Part shown: piece by piece, positions 1-13,708 of the stretch | Numbering within the stretch: the first letter of the stretch is position 1 | How the letters are laid out: the number at the start of each line of letters is the position of its first letter | Source of the DNA: Thamnaconus septentrionalis | Lineage: Eukaryota > Chordata > Actinopteri > Tetraodontiformes > Monacanthidae | Reading direction: 5' to 3' | DNA length: 64,000 nucleotides | NCBI GenBank assembly: GCA_009823395.1 | Contig: CM020520.1 | Coordinates: forward strand, 124,001 to 188,000 | The notes under the pieces: model-generated | Told to the model about the DNA's origin: nothing | What the model saw: only the letters and a program-made list of their open reading frames with translations | Databases searched by the model: none | Program-made: the position numbers and the translations under genes

Positions 1-542
<542 letters not shown>

Positions 543-664
543 TCAAACAACCTTTGGATTGCAGTCATTCGTTTCTTTCTCCATTTTGTGGTCAAACCAA
601 AACTAATCCAGGATAAACTTGATGGGGTTAAATGTAGCTGTGGGTGACAAGTGGGCTTTAAAAT

Positions 665-708
<44 letters not shown>
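665..708. repeat. (CAG)14 microsatellite in the shared dpp6 intron
   Basis: A pure trinucleotide run of about 14 units, CTG on the dpp6 sense strand, lying about 250 bases upstream of the exon 2 acceptor. It is not coding: the frames through it have no homology. Confidence 0.97.
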
Positions 709-710
<2 letters not shown>

Positions 711-3020
711 GCCAACAGGGAGGCTGCACGGCTACAAGATGAGGGCAATAAAGCACAGAGAGCTGCAGGGCTGCTGCTGCTTCTCTAATAAGAACAGCAT
801 GTGGCGGCGGTGCAGCAGATATGAAGTGAGGGCTCAGCCAAGGTCACGACCTGAACCCCCCCCCGGCTTCCTCCGTCACTGGTGTCTCTCTTGACACACT
901 GGTTGGATTCCAGTAGCGCAGTGTTTATCCGACAACGCTGCCGCCGTAATCGAACCAGAGCTCGGCTTCCTGTTGCGCCCGCCCTGATTGGTCGAAGCAG
1001 GTCGCTGAGGAGCCTCGAACCCTAAAACCCTCCTGCACCTCGTCTCCCCACCTTCAGTGAAGGACACGACAGTCGTCATCAGCCGGCCAATAACGACAAT
1101 CACAGCTCTTTACTCCACCCTCCCACCACGCAGCCGCGCTGACGAGCTCCACACACAAAAATCTCTTCAACTTTGACAAGTTTGAAATGACGTAATTGTA
1201 AGATTGCAAACAACTAGAGCAGCAACCAAAGAAAAAAGACAATTTATGTTCACATGCAATTTCAGCTCTCAGAAAGAAGAATAGGAGCTGAATTTCTTCA
1301 ACCTGACCTCCTCTCTTCATCTTCTCAAGGAGGAATGGAATCATTGCGGCTGCTCCGCTGGTTTTCATTGAATGAGAATGACTGAGGAGACGGAGCTCAC
1401 GCTCTGAGAGGATATTTATTCTTCTCCTCCGACGCCGTGCAGAAACTCTTGTGTTATTACTTCCTGCAGAAGTGGGAGAAGAAGCCAGAAATGATGGCTG
1501 CAGGTTCAGCGGCACGAGGCCCCTCTGCTGCTGAGCGTCGACGTGTGACGTGGCTGAAGGAGGATTAGCAGTGAAGCCAGAGAGGAAAAAAAACATGGTT
1601 GCAAAACTGTTAACAAAAGCAGCTCCCTCCACGCACAGAGAACTTGACATATTGTTCAATGCGGCACAATAAATCCCGCTGCAGCGCCGCCGCCGAGCAG
1701 CAAATCTTTATTGGATTCCACTAAAAATAAAAACCAGCTCGGTGCCACAGATAAGACGGCCCTGAGCCACCTTGATTCCACCGGAGCGTCTTGAATGTGA
1801 CAATCTGATCCGTGAACCACGTGGCACATTGGAAACTCCTGCAGCCTTATTACAGTCAGGGCAGCGGGAGCTGAAGAGCAAAGACTAGCAGAGTTTTAGC
1901 TAAATGTATCGCATCTGAAAGAAAACATAACAGCAACCAATTACTGAGTGCCTGCAGCTGCAGACCAACCAGCCTTCAGCCAACCAGCTTCACCTTCCTG
2001 ACCGAGGCTCTCTGATCCCCAATTAGAAAAACCACTGGACTCATTAGCCAGACCTGCTGCAGAGGCAACGACAGGGTGATTACAGGAGGAGGAGGAAGTA
2101 GGTGGAGCTGCCTGCACCAACATGAGCAGGAAAATAAGGATGAAAGCATAAAATGACCAAGGACATAACGATGCTTCGTCAAGGGCGTGACGACCTTGGC
2201 CCTGGAACCAACTGGAGGAATAAAGCTAATAAAAGCCAAGCGCACCAGAGGATCAAAAAGGAAACATTGGCTGCCCACTTTCATTCAAAGGCCTCAGTGC
2301 TGAGCTTCAAGCAAAACAAGCAAGGAGAAATTAACATGAGACAGTGAAGGCAACACTGTCTGCTAATTAACTGGCAGCAGGAAACAAACAACTTCTGCAC
2401 CCAAAAAAACAACAAGCATGCAAAGCCAAGTGGACAAACAGTATTAAATAACTCAGTGTTGTGAGTCTGTGTGTCTGTGTGTAGTGTGTGTAGTGTGTGT
2501 GGCTGTGTTTTGCATTTCACATTAAAATAAAGAGGATTTCACAGCAACACAACAGCATGAAGAGAAGGTCACTACGCTCGCTGTCATCAGCTGCTCCACT
2601 GGAAATGAGTCGCCTCTTTAAATAGCTCCTGCCACACCTAGTGTGTGTGTGTGTGGGGGGGGGGGTGTCGGGTTGGAGGATGTGGTTAACTGTGATTTGT
2701 AAATGATGCAGACGCAAGATCTTTGATTAAAATGTGTGCTGCTGCAGGTGTTGCACATTTTCCTGCTAGCTGAACGACAGCGAGGGGCTCAGAGTGTTTC
2801 TATAAATACCTCGGCCTCCCTCAGCTTCATTAGCTGTAGCGACGTCATCCAATCCAGCAAAATGCAGCTGCAGAAACACTGCAGAAACCCAGAGACTGCA
2901 GCAAAATATACACACATATATATATATATAGATGTTTTTTGCTGTTGAAAGCGGACAGAGTGCAGCAACAGAATGTAATGAGTCTGACTGATGATCATTT
3001 GTGCACTTGTCTGCAGAGAG

Positions 3021-3040
3021 AGAGCAGCAGGGGGCAGTGG
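3021..3040 (+). promoter_or_regulatory. CTCF-like motif
   Basis: AGCAGCAGGGGGCAGTGG closely fits the CTCF core CCASYAGRKGGCR. Motif match only; occupancy unknown. Confidence 0.4.
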
Positions 3041-3650
3041 AGGGCTGGTTGCTGTTTGTTTTTTACTTTGCTGGCTGACACTTTGACAGAAACACGACGC
3101 TCCTGCTGTTTACACAGTCGACCGCAGTGCAGCGGATCAAACCTGCAGTCGCCCCAGAAGCAAAGCAGCCAATAGGAATCTAATGAGCAGCGACAGGTGA
3201 AGCAGCGGCTCACATTAGTTGCAGTTTGAAAAGCTCGTCACTGATGGAAGCGTCTCCACTGTGAGTCTTTCCCCTCCAGTCTGCAAGCAGCCCACCACTC
3301 GTGTTTGAAGACAAGCCAGCAGATTGCCAGAGCTCCACCGAGCTTCCACCACCACGAAGGTTCTGGTTTGAACTGCAGCAAGTGTCACCTGCCATCAAAG
3401 CTGTTGAGCGGCAGAAGCGACAGGAGACAATCGCTGGAGCGTGACGAGGATCCTGGAAGTGCTGGCTCCTTTAAAAACAGCCCTGCACTGTTTTACCTTT
3501 TTCTTCTGGAGAAGAAAGGAAAACCTCAGCAGAGAAGAGTTTGCACCATTTTAGTTTTGTTTTTCAGGACAGATTGTGGGAGGGGGTGAAAAACAGAGAA
3601 AAGCGAGAGACGGCAGCCAAACAGGAAGGAAGGAAGGTCCCAGTGAGAGC

Positions 3651-3668
3651 GGCTCCCCCTGGTGGCTG
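3651..3668 (-). promoter_or_regulatory. CTCF-like motif
   Basis: On the minus strand it reads CAGCCACCAGGGGGAGCC, a strong match to the CTCF core. Motif match only. Confidence 0.45.
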
Positions 3669-3912
3669 CGCTGGGATTAGGATGTCAAACATAAACATCT
3701 ATCTTTGGATGTAAATGTGCGTGAAAGGAGTCTTGGGGGGGGGAAAGGCAACGAGAGAAAGAAAGATGATTCTTATCCCCAAAATAAAAGATAGTGATCT
3801 CTGCTTCTCCCAGCTGCCTCACAGTTCATCTCTGCAAAAAACACATTTTTTATGAGAAGATTACTGCGAAATCCCTTCCTATTGTCTGAGTGGGTTTAAG
3901 CAGAGCTGGATT

Positions 3913-3957
3913 TGCTCTCTCTCTATATATTTCTCTCTCTCTCTCTCTCTCCCTCCC
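3913..3957. repeat. Compound (CT)n with short (AT)n
   Basis: CT dinucleotides interrupted by TATATAT, followed by a pyrimidine-rich tail. Simple repeat. Confidence 0.9.
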
Positions 3958-4654
3958 TTTTTTTCACAGAACTCTTTTCAACCTTTGAACAAATCCTCCT
4001 TCTTCCCACAGTCGGCGACTCAAACAACCTTTTCTGATGATTGAACGGCGCCCCCTGGAGTCCAAATTACTCCACATGTGATGAGGCAGAGCAACTCAAC
4101 CGGTACATTAACATGCCAGGACACATTCTTGGATTATTCCCATCTTTTCTCATGAGAATAATCATTGATAATAATTTGCCAAAGGAAACCCAGAGACTAT
4201 GATCGCAGCCTCGCAGGATCTTCTTTCAGTCATTAAAGCTGCTGAGAAAAAAGTGCCTGGAACTGAAGGTAGGTGGCGCTGAGAAGGTCCATCAACGACC
4301 CTGTTGAGTATCGAGACCTTTTTCTGGCACTGAAGATGTCAGGACAGCGACTCTGGGCTGGACTCAGCCGACTGTCCCAGAAAGACTCCAACAGTGAGGC
4401 TCTGCAACCAGATCCCCAGATCCCACTTCAGAAGTCAGATTTGAAACCTGGAGTTCCACAGAGAGAACTCCAAAGAGAGAGAGAGAGAGGGCGAGCAGAG
4501 AGGTGGAGTTTAATTACGCCAAAGCCGTACAGCCATGCACATGATGTCAACATGCAGCCTGCAGTTGTTGCTGCTCTGCTGCTGCTTCAGCAGCATCAAT
4601 TCCAACATAACAAAGCATCTCTGCCCAGCGGTTCCCATCTGTCAGCTTCGACCC

Positions 4655-4711
<57 letters not shown>

Positions 4712-6930
4712 TTGTGGTGCCACTGGGTCTGAACAAAACAAATTGATGTGATGGAAACAATATGCGGCAGCGCCGGACGAAGTGGCCTCCTGGAAATGAA
4801 ATGAAACGGCCGACTGGTGGTCCAGTGGGTCCAGTGGCTGCTGCAGGTCGGAGTGCACGCTAATAACAAGAGACGGCTGCTCCTGTATATGTTCAGCTGA
4901 TGTGATCCAGACCGCTGGTATTTCATGGCTCTCCTCCCACAAAACATTGATATGTTTGACTTGGTTGGCGCAGGAGATCATCAATCATCATCTGAACGCC
5001 CACTGATCTGTGGAGGCTAGCTGGGATCCTGTGGCTAGCATTAGCTTGTAGCTACTGCAGTGTGCATGCATTCCTGAAATGTACACTGACCCGACGACAT
5101 AGAAATAATATCAACTCTACATACATGTGTAAATCTGTTTCCCTGTGGAGGAGAGCCAGTGACTCTGCAGGATCCAGAGCCAGTCACTGCCAGAGGACAC
5201 ACACACTGCAACGCACACACTAACAGACACACACTGCAACACACACAGCTGTGTTTTCAGCCAAGCTCCAATTGGAAGCCTTACGTGTTTTTCACGACTT
5301 GCAGTTGGTCGCAAATGTAAAAAGCCTCTTCGACAGAGTGATTGCAGCGACACTGACCTCTAGTTGTGATTGGCCGGCTGTGCATCACCACACATTGGTG
5401 TCTTTTCACCGTTTCACCATCCACCTCCATCCACCTGTTCATTATCGTTGCACCTGTCTTCCCTGAGAAAGCAGACTGTTGGGTTGTTTGCCTCTGTGTC
5501 TTCACTGCACCGCAGCATCACCACAACACTGAACTGGTCTCACTGTGCTGTCCAGGGTGAATCAATGGGTTAAACAGGTTGCATGAGAACAGCGTCCTCT
5601 GGCCCATAAGGAGCCACTTATTAAACAGCTGCGAGTGAAGAATAGCAGCGCTTCAAGGCTCGATCGGCCCTCGGCAACAGACGGAGCCGCGGGTTGAGCC
5701 TCTCATGGTCACCGGCAGCAAGGCGGCTTTAACGACTGGCTGATTTTTGTTGCGAGCGTTGTTATTGTACAATGAGGTGGAAGTACGGTTTCATTTGCCG
5801 ACATGGTCTGAAGATCACAGCTATTCTTCCCTCAGCCCTGGACCTTCTCACCTCCAGAAGCACAGCCAGGAGTTGATTCAACCCCTGGACTCCTTCACTG
5901 ACGAGTCAACACAAGTGTCATCACACCTGGCTGGAAGTGTGTTTTCATCTGACGGCCGCTCTCAGAGGGCCGCAGACTTCTTGACCAGAAGTCGACGGAC
6001 CAGCATGCACCTGGGTTCTGGAGGTGGGACGCAGTCACATGGCGAAGCACCGCTTTGATTTACGACACGTTGCCAGCAGGCGACATTAACTGCAGAGCTT
6101 TAGCAGTTAAAAACAAAACACAACAAAACGAGAAACACACAAACGCATAAATCCAGCACTAAAAAAAACCCAAAGCTTCCCACAACTCAGCTCTTTATCG
6201 CCGAGCGCATGGCAGTGTTTTCTTTACTGGGCAGAAATCAGGCGGCGACGGAGGCGGCACAATTGATTTTTCCATAAAGAGCTACAAGCGTTCCACTCCG
6301 CCCTGCGTCTTTTATTTCCCTCCCTCCCTCTGCTCCGTCTGCTCCTCTTCCTCCTCCTCCTCTTGAACGCAGCCCAGAGGGAAGCAGCCTGCTGCCCGAC
6401 GCCCGGCCGGTGCTTTGCCCCTCCAGTGGAGAGGTGGAGGGCGTGGCAGAGACAGCAGTCTGTCGGCCTCGGCGAGGGCATCCAATGGGAGCGGTGTGGC
6501 GGCTCATCGCTCTATAACGAGGACACTGTTCCCATCAGGGAGAAAAGAGGAGAAAACAATCCCTTCCAACTATTACATCCATGATGCAACACGTCCAGAG
6601 AGACAGGAGGTGATTAGCATAGCTTAGCATCAATGGCGGCTCATCCAGCCAATCACGGTGGACGTTGTTTCCCGAGAGATTAAGAGCGAGACTGTGGGAT
6701 GTGACCCTGCGAGCGTTGGAGAAGTGGCCAATTAAGAGTTCTGATGGAGCACAGAGAAGGCGTGTCAATGTTGGTGTCAGCGGAGCCGTGAACACACAAA
6801 ACTAACAACAAGACACAACAAGCAACAAGCAGGGGCTCCAACCTGCACACTCGACACCTGCAATGTTTAAAGCAGCTTCAGGAGAGACAAGAAGACGAGC
6901 GGGGGGTCCAACAGTCTGCAGAAAAGCTTC
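3958..6930. other. Shared intron, 4.0-6.9 kb
   Basis: No exon recognised. It holds a long CA run at 4658-4706, CA-rich degenerate sequence at 5198-5250, and a weaker CTCF-like core at 4047-4063. A 157-codon plus-strand frame at 4273-4746 runs into the CA repeat, lacks an ATG start and resembles nothing known. Confidence 0.55.
4658..4706. repeat. (CA)24 microsatellite
   Basis: Uninterrupted dinucleotide run, GT on the dpp6 sense strand. Confidence 0.97.
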
Positions 6931-6966
6931 CAGAGAGAGAGAGAGGGAGAGAGAGAGAGAGAGAGC

Positions 6967-7004
<38 letters not shown>

Positions 7005-7013
7005 AGGAGAGGG

Positions 7014-7045
<32 letters not shown>

Positions 7046-7116
7046 GGGGGAGAGGGGGAGAGAGAGAGAGGGAGAGAGAGAGAGCGAGAGAGAGAGAAAG
7101 AGGGAGAGAGCGAGCG
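6931..7116. repeat. Long interrupted (GA)n purine tract
   Basis: About 185 bases that are almost wholly purine on the plus strand, GAGA with GGGAGA interruptions. It produces spurious Arg/Glu and Leu/Ser frames in several phases. Long mirror-like GA tracts can adopt triplex (H-DNA) structure. Confidence 0.95.
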
Positions 7117-7119
7117 GGG

Positions 7120-9200
7120 AGGAGGAGTTCAATTACGCCGAAGGCGGCTGGGAATTGCATGCTGCCATGCACACGCTGATGTCAATATGCAGCAGAGGCA
7201 GAGGGCTGACAAGAAGCCAAAGCAGACTTATTGTGCCTGCAGAAAGTCTACTACACTGTAATAAACAGTGAGTGGATCTACTGGCTGCTGAGGCAACCAT
7301 GCAGCGCCACAGTTTAGCAATTGATGAGTCCAAGACAACGGCCTTCCATCGCCTCTTGCTCAACAATGTTGAAAAGCAGAGTTCGCTGATGTGACGCAGA
7401 GCTCCAACTCCAGAGAAACTCTTGGCGGCTGACAGTCGCACCAACAAAACCCCTCAGCAGGCAATTATGAAGTCACAATAGGTCTGACATGCGACGGCCA
7501 ATCCAGGGTTTTGTTGTCGCAGCAGCAGTTTGAGCCGCTGCTGGAGACTGACTGACACAGATGGAGGTATGAGATCAGACCTTTCCAAAGTGTGGGGACT
7601 GAATGTGGCTCACGTAGGAAGGTGGCACCGCAGTCGGCGAAAACCTTTGAGTCGTTCCTCCTCAAAAGGTTAAACTGTAAAGGAAGAGCGAGATCACCGC
7701 CGCCTCATCAGCTGTTAGAACATTACGCCTGAGCGGCCTTCACCTTGGAGGCGGCAGCTCGGGAACTTATTCCGGCTGACAGCCTTGAAGGAGCTCCACT
7801 CGGAGTCAGCAAAGACTCTCTGGCTTCCAACTCCAGATGAGGTCATCGGTCACTTAGCTCACAATCAACTAGCAACAATGTGCAACAGGAAAATGTAGGA
7901 TTCTTTTTGTTTTCCTCCCACTCCATCTTGCCGTGGAGCCGTTAGTAGCACGACATCAGATCCAAAAGCAGAACTTCCTTCCTGAAGTTTCATGAAGTTC
8001 CCCTTGCCAAGGGAAGGGCCAAATCCTGGCAGGCAAAAGTTGCCCTGTTTTTACTTGTTGTTGTTTTCCAGATCCAGATTTAGCTCAACTTGACCACAAA
8101 GGCTCCTGCTAAACTCAGACAGCCCATTCTAGTCGCTCAGCCCAGAAAGCATTTCCTCAGCATCTATCAATGATCTATCCATCTGTGCAGAGCCTGCAAC
8201 ATAAACGTAGAAATGAGGCTGATTTTGTTTCCTTTTGTGAGTTTTTGTGTGTTTTATGAGCCCTTCCTGAGGGCCAACAAAGACATTTCAAATTAAAGGG
8301 CGCACCTCTGACTTTTTCAGCTCGATTTACTGCAAAAAAGAGTTTTTATGCTGAAAGCAAGAAGAATATTTTTGGTGCTTTTGCTGAGACTTTCTTTCCC
8401 AGAGCGACAGTGTGCCTGTGTGAAGCCACGAGATGTTTCAGCACTCGCTGCATTCTCAGTCTTCCAAGTTGATGGTTGTCCTGGAGTGTCGAGCCGCAGG
8501 ACACTGGACTTTGTTCTTGGTTCTTTGAAGACGATGGTTTGCAAAGCGCAGACAGCAGGAATGACCGGCTCACATCACCAGACTAATGACACTCTGTCAC
8601 CACCTTTATATTTATGCATTTTTTGGGGGCCAAAGCAATGAGTCAGTGAGTCCTGGAATAAAAATGAGATGAGTTGATGGTGGCGACGTGCCGAGGGAAT
8701 GAGGCCGCTGCAGATCAGATCTCCTCCAGGACGACCTGCGAGTCCACGCAGCGCCGGCGCTCAGCTGGTAATTGGGAGTCTTATTGATTTCCGGGCCGGT
8801 CGTCACGCCTGAGGTGACCTTTTGTTTGAGAATAATTGCTCTATTAGAGGGTTTATTCAGGCACCTGCCGGCTATCTCAGACACTATGATTGTCCAATAA
8901 GAATCTGCGGAGACCCTTGGCTCTGATCCGTGGGGGTGAAGCCAGAGAGCTGGGCTCCCTGCGCCGCCGCAACCCTCTTATCATCCGAGCAGAAGACTGG
9001 CTGCGCTGCTGGGTGAGGGCCGGGCTGCGGCGCAGAGCCTTGATAAGGTTCGAACAGATAAAAGCCTTTATTGCATTGCTGCTTTTCAGAGACGGAGGTG
9101 AAATGGTCTCTCGCTCCCGAGCAGCCACTGGATGGAATGAGCGGATTGAAAAGCTTGGGCTCTTTAGCAAAGCAGAAGCAACGAAACCAGCGCGTCCGTG
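7120..9200. other. Shared intron, 7.1-9.2 kb
   Basis: Largely unique sequence without microsatellites. At 8880-9200 overlapping frames are open on both strands (117-182 codons), but none resembles a known family and no splice-flanked exon can be assigned. It might be conserved non-coding sequence, which I cannot test here. Confidence 0.45.
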
Positions 9201-9213
9201 GATCATTAATGCA

Positions 9214-9249
9214 GCACAACACCACACAACACCACACAACACCACACCT
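9214..9249. repeat. 10-bp tandem repeat (CAACACCACA)3
   Basis: Three near-perfect head-to-tail copies just upstream of the 9.34 kb hairpin. Confidence 0.85.
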
Positions 9250-9337
9250 GTTGCATGACAGCAGAGACAGCCCGCATATAAAAAGCCTCTCCTGGCCTTC
9301 CCAACAGGCAGCCAGTGGGCGGCCATTAAGACGCAGT

Positions 9338-9386
9338 GCTGGTTGTGAGATGGTTCACACTGGGTGTGAACCATCTCACAACCAGC
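9338..9386. repeat. Perfect 23-bp inverted repeat with 3-base loop
   Basis: Arms 9338-9360 and 9364-9386 pair without mismatch around the loop TGG at 9361-9363; the pairing breaks at 9337/9387. The core is GGTTGTGAGATGGTTCACAC and its complement. It is followed by four imperfect AACCAGC copies to about 9412. There are no flanking target-site duplications that I can see. Confidence 0.95.
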
Positions 9387-12127
9387 CCACAACCAGCCCT
9401 CAACCAGCACCAAGACAGCAGCCAATCAGACACTTTGACTAGTCTGGCTGGACTGTGGAGTTGGGCTGAGGAGAAGTCAAGGAAGCCAGTGATGGACTTC
9501 AGTCCTTATTCCACCTCCAGGAAACAAACTTAGCCCACTGTTTGCACCATCCTGCAAAAATACATTACCCCAAGGGAGGTAAGAAACAGGAACAACCTGG
9601 CTGGGTGCGATATCACAGCGGGGCAGTTTCTCCATTCAGAAAAGGACGGTGATTTCCTTTTTTTTCTGGGTAGAAAAGTGAATTTTGTGTACGAGACCTG
9701 AAAGTACGACGTGCTTTTAACACTTTTATTTCTTTTGAAACAGATGAAACAGTAGAGTGTTGAAGCCTTGCACTAAATCTGCTTGTACATTTGATTCAAT
9801 ATGATCAATAACTCACAGCGAACCGGCCGGAATTTAAATGTTTCAGCAGAAACTGCGGCAGCAGTGCACTGGCAGCCTCCACTTTAAAATGCAACAACTG
9901 GGGTTTTTCTCAGTTTTCTACCCTCCCACTTCACAAAGCATTTTGTGCATTTTCATGTTACAGTGGGAATTTACGGTGCACCTTTTGAGAGTGAGCTGCT
10001 CCATTTCAAGCCGCTTGCCAGCCGTCGCCAAGTTTTCCATTAGCGAACGCCGATGTGGCCAAGCGCTTGAAATTTCACACCGGCAACCTTGGAGCTTTGA
10101 AATGGAACACAAAACAAACAATAGACTAAAATGAAAGTTTCAAGTTTTCTGTTTGTGCCTGAATTAAAAGCGAGTCTCTTGCAGCTCTGCTGCTGTGCGT
10201 TGCTGCTGGCAGCCGAGCAGCGAGACAAAGTCTTGGCATAAACAGCCGTGACTCACAGCACTCGGCTGTTTACTGCCGATGCCACCTTTCACGCCGCTGC
10301 ACGCGGTCGCAAGGTGAATCACAACGTATGTTTTACCCACGACGGACTGGCTGATCTGTAATCAATGACGGGAAAACAATGAATTCAGCGATGGCCATCG
10401 ATGCGTGATGTTGTCTAGCAGCGAGGAGGAAGCAGCAGCAGATTGATCTTCGACTTCAGGCTTCAGCTTTGCTCGGTGACGTTCCGAGAAGCTCGTTCAC
10501 TTATTGAAGCCTGAGTCGATCCGTATCCAGACAACACAAGACAACACAAAATGGTTCACTTCTGCAAAACAGAAGACAAGATACATCATATTATTGAAAT
10601 TGCACGTCTCAGTTACATCTGCTGATCAGCAGCAGCCTGCAGGTAAATATTCAATTTGCAGCACTGTGATTGTTACCTGGGTAACAGAGGCGGAAACCGA
10701 CGGCAACCACACCGAGCTACACACAAAAAATACCTTAGCTTAAGAAGACAAAGTGCTCGGCCAAACTGAGAGAATAATCTTAAATCTGGCTGGAAAACAC
10801 AGCGGACTAAAGTGCACAATTGTTTTTTAAAAAAAAGAGAGAAAGTCAACATCCCAGAGAATCGTGGCGGCCAGAGGAGGTTTATTTGTCTGGAAAATGT
10901 TTTAGGCTGTTTGACTGAACCCAAAACAAAGCCAACAGAAAATACATAGCACGGTATTACCAGGAATTTCCAAAAGCCTTTACACAACAACTTGCATGAG
11001 ATGACTGAGGTGAGACAATAAAGTCCAGAGAGGACGAGCACAATTCTAATCTGATCAAAGCAGGAAGCAGCTGCCTACTGCTGCACGACCACAACTATAC
11101 AACCTGCTGCTGGTCGCACAATACAGCTGCAGGATGTTTTTCACACGGCCTTTATGACTCAAGCAGCCACACAAGCGCACGCTTTGCTCTATTGTTCCAC
11201 TTTTTTCTCCTTCCAACCGACCTTTTGCACACGTGCACAAACAGCCGGGCTTTCATTGGAACCAATGAATTACTATGAGAAAAGTCATTGAATGAGAAAA
11301 AAGTGGAGCCGACTCTGCTACTAATTAGCAACCCGGCGTGGAAATCTATTCCTGGCAAAAGAGCCGACGTACCACATTTTCACATTAGCGAGAAACAATG
11401 GGCCAATCAAAGGCCCCGATCGAGCCGCCCTTTGATGTGGCAACGTTGTTCGTTTGCCCGGAGAATCGGGCCAGAACCAGGTGGACCTCAGACAACACCA
11501 GACGTCGCAAAACCACAAAACTGAAAAGCACAAACCGGATGACGACACAATTAGTAAATTAACATCCTCTCCTCCTCTCCTCCTCTCCTCCTCCTCCTCC
11601 TCCACCACTGTTTCATTTGTGCGGTTTCCACTCCTGCGAGGCATGCTGGGCTTCCAGCGTCTCCATGGAAACGGGGGTGGTGGTGGTGGGTGTGTTGGGG
11701 GGGGGGGTGGGAAGGTTTATCCACCAGCCATTTGGAGCTCGTCCAGCAAATGTCATGACAGTCGGTGTATCAGCAGCTAAACATCGCTGCTGGGGAAACG
11801 TGCAGTGACTGCCAACCAACAGGCGGAACGTGGAGAATCAGCAGGGGTGGGGGAGGGGTTGAGATGGGGGGGGGGTTGAGGTGAGTGGGGGCAGTATCGC
11901 CTCGGACCACCGTTTCTTTTTTCATCGTTTCGGGAAGCAGCAGCAGTGGTGGAGGAACCAAGCGGGTGAGGCTACTTCCTGGATGTCAACCACTGACACA
12001 TCATTCAGCCAATGGCGGCTGCGCCCACCATGATGTCACTGACAGCTGTGATTTGTGGTGTAAAAAGAAAACACAAAACAAAAAAAACAGAAACCTGCTG
12101 AGTCTGTAGAGCTTCCTGGATTGAGGC

Positions 12128-12130
<3 letters not shown>

Positions 12131-12162
<32 letters not shown>
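12131..12162. repeat. (TG)16 microsatellite
   Basis: Uninterrupted dinucleotide run. Confidence 0.97.
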
Positions 12163-12163
<1 letters not shown>

Positions 12164-12827
12164 TTATAGAAGTCGCAAGAATGCTTCTAGTGGAGGGTGG
12201 AGCCGAACATCTCCACATTCTGAGCTGCACCTGAACCTCCATCCTTCTTCCTCCTCCTCTTCCTCCCATTACCTGGAGCCCCAGCAGGTAATTACCTGCT
12301 TATCTCCAGCGACGGGCTCCTGCTCTTGTGAGTGTTTGTCGGTGGCCTGCAGGTGGCAGCGAGATGACGTTTCAATTAGGGGTCTCTGTGGAAGGCAGCG
12401 GCTTCCTGCTCGGCTGCTGTGAGGCCACTAATTACAGCCGTGTGATAAAGGCCCTCGGAACAGAAACACTGAGTGAGTCCAGATGCAGACAAACACAAAG
12501 GAGCAGCAGCAGCGACAGTGAGCGCTGATCGAGCGTTGAATTAACGTTGCTTCGTGCTTCCTGTGTGGTCTGGAACTCCTCCTACCATCTTCCTGACAGA
12601 ACTGTGCACCTCTGCATGAGGTTCTGCTGCGTTCCGCTCCACACACACAGACAAATCGGACTTTAATGGGATGGATTCGCATATTTTCAGCTCCGTAGCT
12701 GCGAGACACAATTAGCAGCGTGACAAAGGAAAAGACACCTGGAAAAAGCGCTGACCTTTGTCCAAATGAGGTGATTTTCACGCTGCCGCTCGGAAACTCC
12801 TCCCGAGGTGTTTTCCCCACGCTGCCG

Positions 12828-12855
12828 ACACACACACACACACACACACACACAC
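12828..12855. repeat. (AC)14 microsatellite
   Basis: Uninterrupted dinucleotide run. Confidence 0.97.
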
Positions 12856-13601
12856 CTGAGTGTCGACAACAGCTATTAGTGAGATGGAGGACTGTCGTGA
12901 CATTTAGTTTGACCGTTTGCTCCCGACGCTGAATATTTATTGGCGCATTACAGCGGCGGCGCCGTTGCGTTTATAAGCCCAAAGAACATTTCAATCACAG
13001 CGCAATCATGATGAATAGCTGCTGCCTCCACAATCTCTCCTCTCATCTCCACTGCGGGTCCAAACATCACGGCGCCACTGCTCATAATTGGCCCTAAAAT
13101 GAACCGTGCTAAAAAAAAAAACAGTACAGCCAAGCGGTTCTCCTGCAGTTTTCCCATCAGCCCCTCTTATCAGTCAAGGGCACTTGGCAAACAGGAGGAA
13201 CTACTGCCCCCCCCACCACCACCACCACCACATCTCTGTTATGTATTTACATTTTGCAAAACGGACTCATCATTCACTGCCAGCCATTTTCCAAACTTTT
13301 GTTTTCTCTCTCTCGAGCTTCTCTGTCCATCTGGTGGGATCAGTAGGAGGCGCTAACAGAGCCACTGCCTGTTGAAAAATGACAGACGCTACGAAGGGAC
13401 AATATGATCTGTGTGGCCTCTTATAATTATGAAAAACTGACTCCACAGAACCTGGGCAAAGTTTCAGTCTTGTTGCATTTTTAGTATTTTTCCAAAAAGA
13501 ACGTCTGACAACTTGGAAGCAGCAGTGGGCCGGCCTTATTTCTTTACTGCTTCGTACTGTGCAGGTTGAGCTGTTGGTCATGTTAGCTGACCTTCCAAGA
13601 A

Positions 13602-13623
13602 CAGTCAGTCAGTCAGTCAGTCA
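13602..13623. repeat. (CAGT)5 tetranucleotide repeat
   Basis: Five units, 50 bases before a second tetranucleotide repeat of related sequence. Confidence 0.95.
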
Positions 13624-13672
13624 TGGTGGGAGATTGAAATGAATGCACAACTTTCCTTTAGCTTTAGAAAGA

Positions 13673-13674
<2 letters not shown>

Positions 13675-13707
<33 letters not shown>

Positions 13708-13708
13708 G
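13675..13708. repeat. (GACA)8 tetranucleotide repeat
   Basis: Uninterrupted tetranucleotide run of about eight units. Confidence 0.95.

Noticed and set aside
619..894. Polyserine frame on plus and polycysteine frame on minus
   Set aside because: Products of the CAG microsatellite in the dpp6 intron; no homology outside it.
1054..1659. 201-codon minus-strand frame on the same strand as dpp6
   Set aside because: No similarity to any DPP family domain and no acceptor/donor pair giving a phase compatible with neighbouring exons.
6863..7261. Arg-Glu-rich frame and its Leu-Ser antisense
   Set aside because: Both are translations of the (GA)n tract.
9045..9060. GGTTCGAAC resembling a tRNA or SINE B box
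   Set aside because: No A box at the right distance and no cloverleaf can be drawn around it.
8877..9425. Frames of 117-182 codons open on both strands
   Set aside because: No known domain; openness on both strands is explained by base composition. Could be non-coding conservation, but that cannot be tested here.
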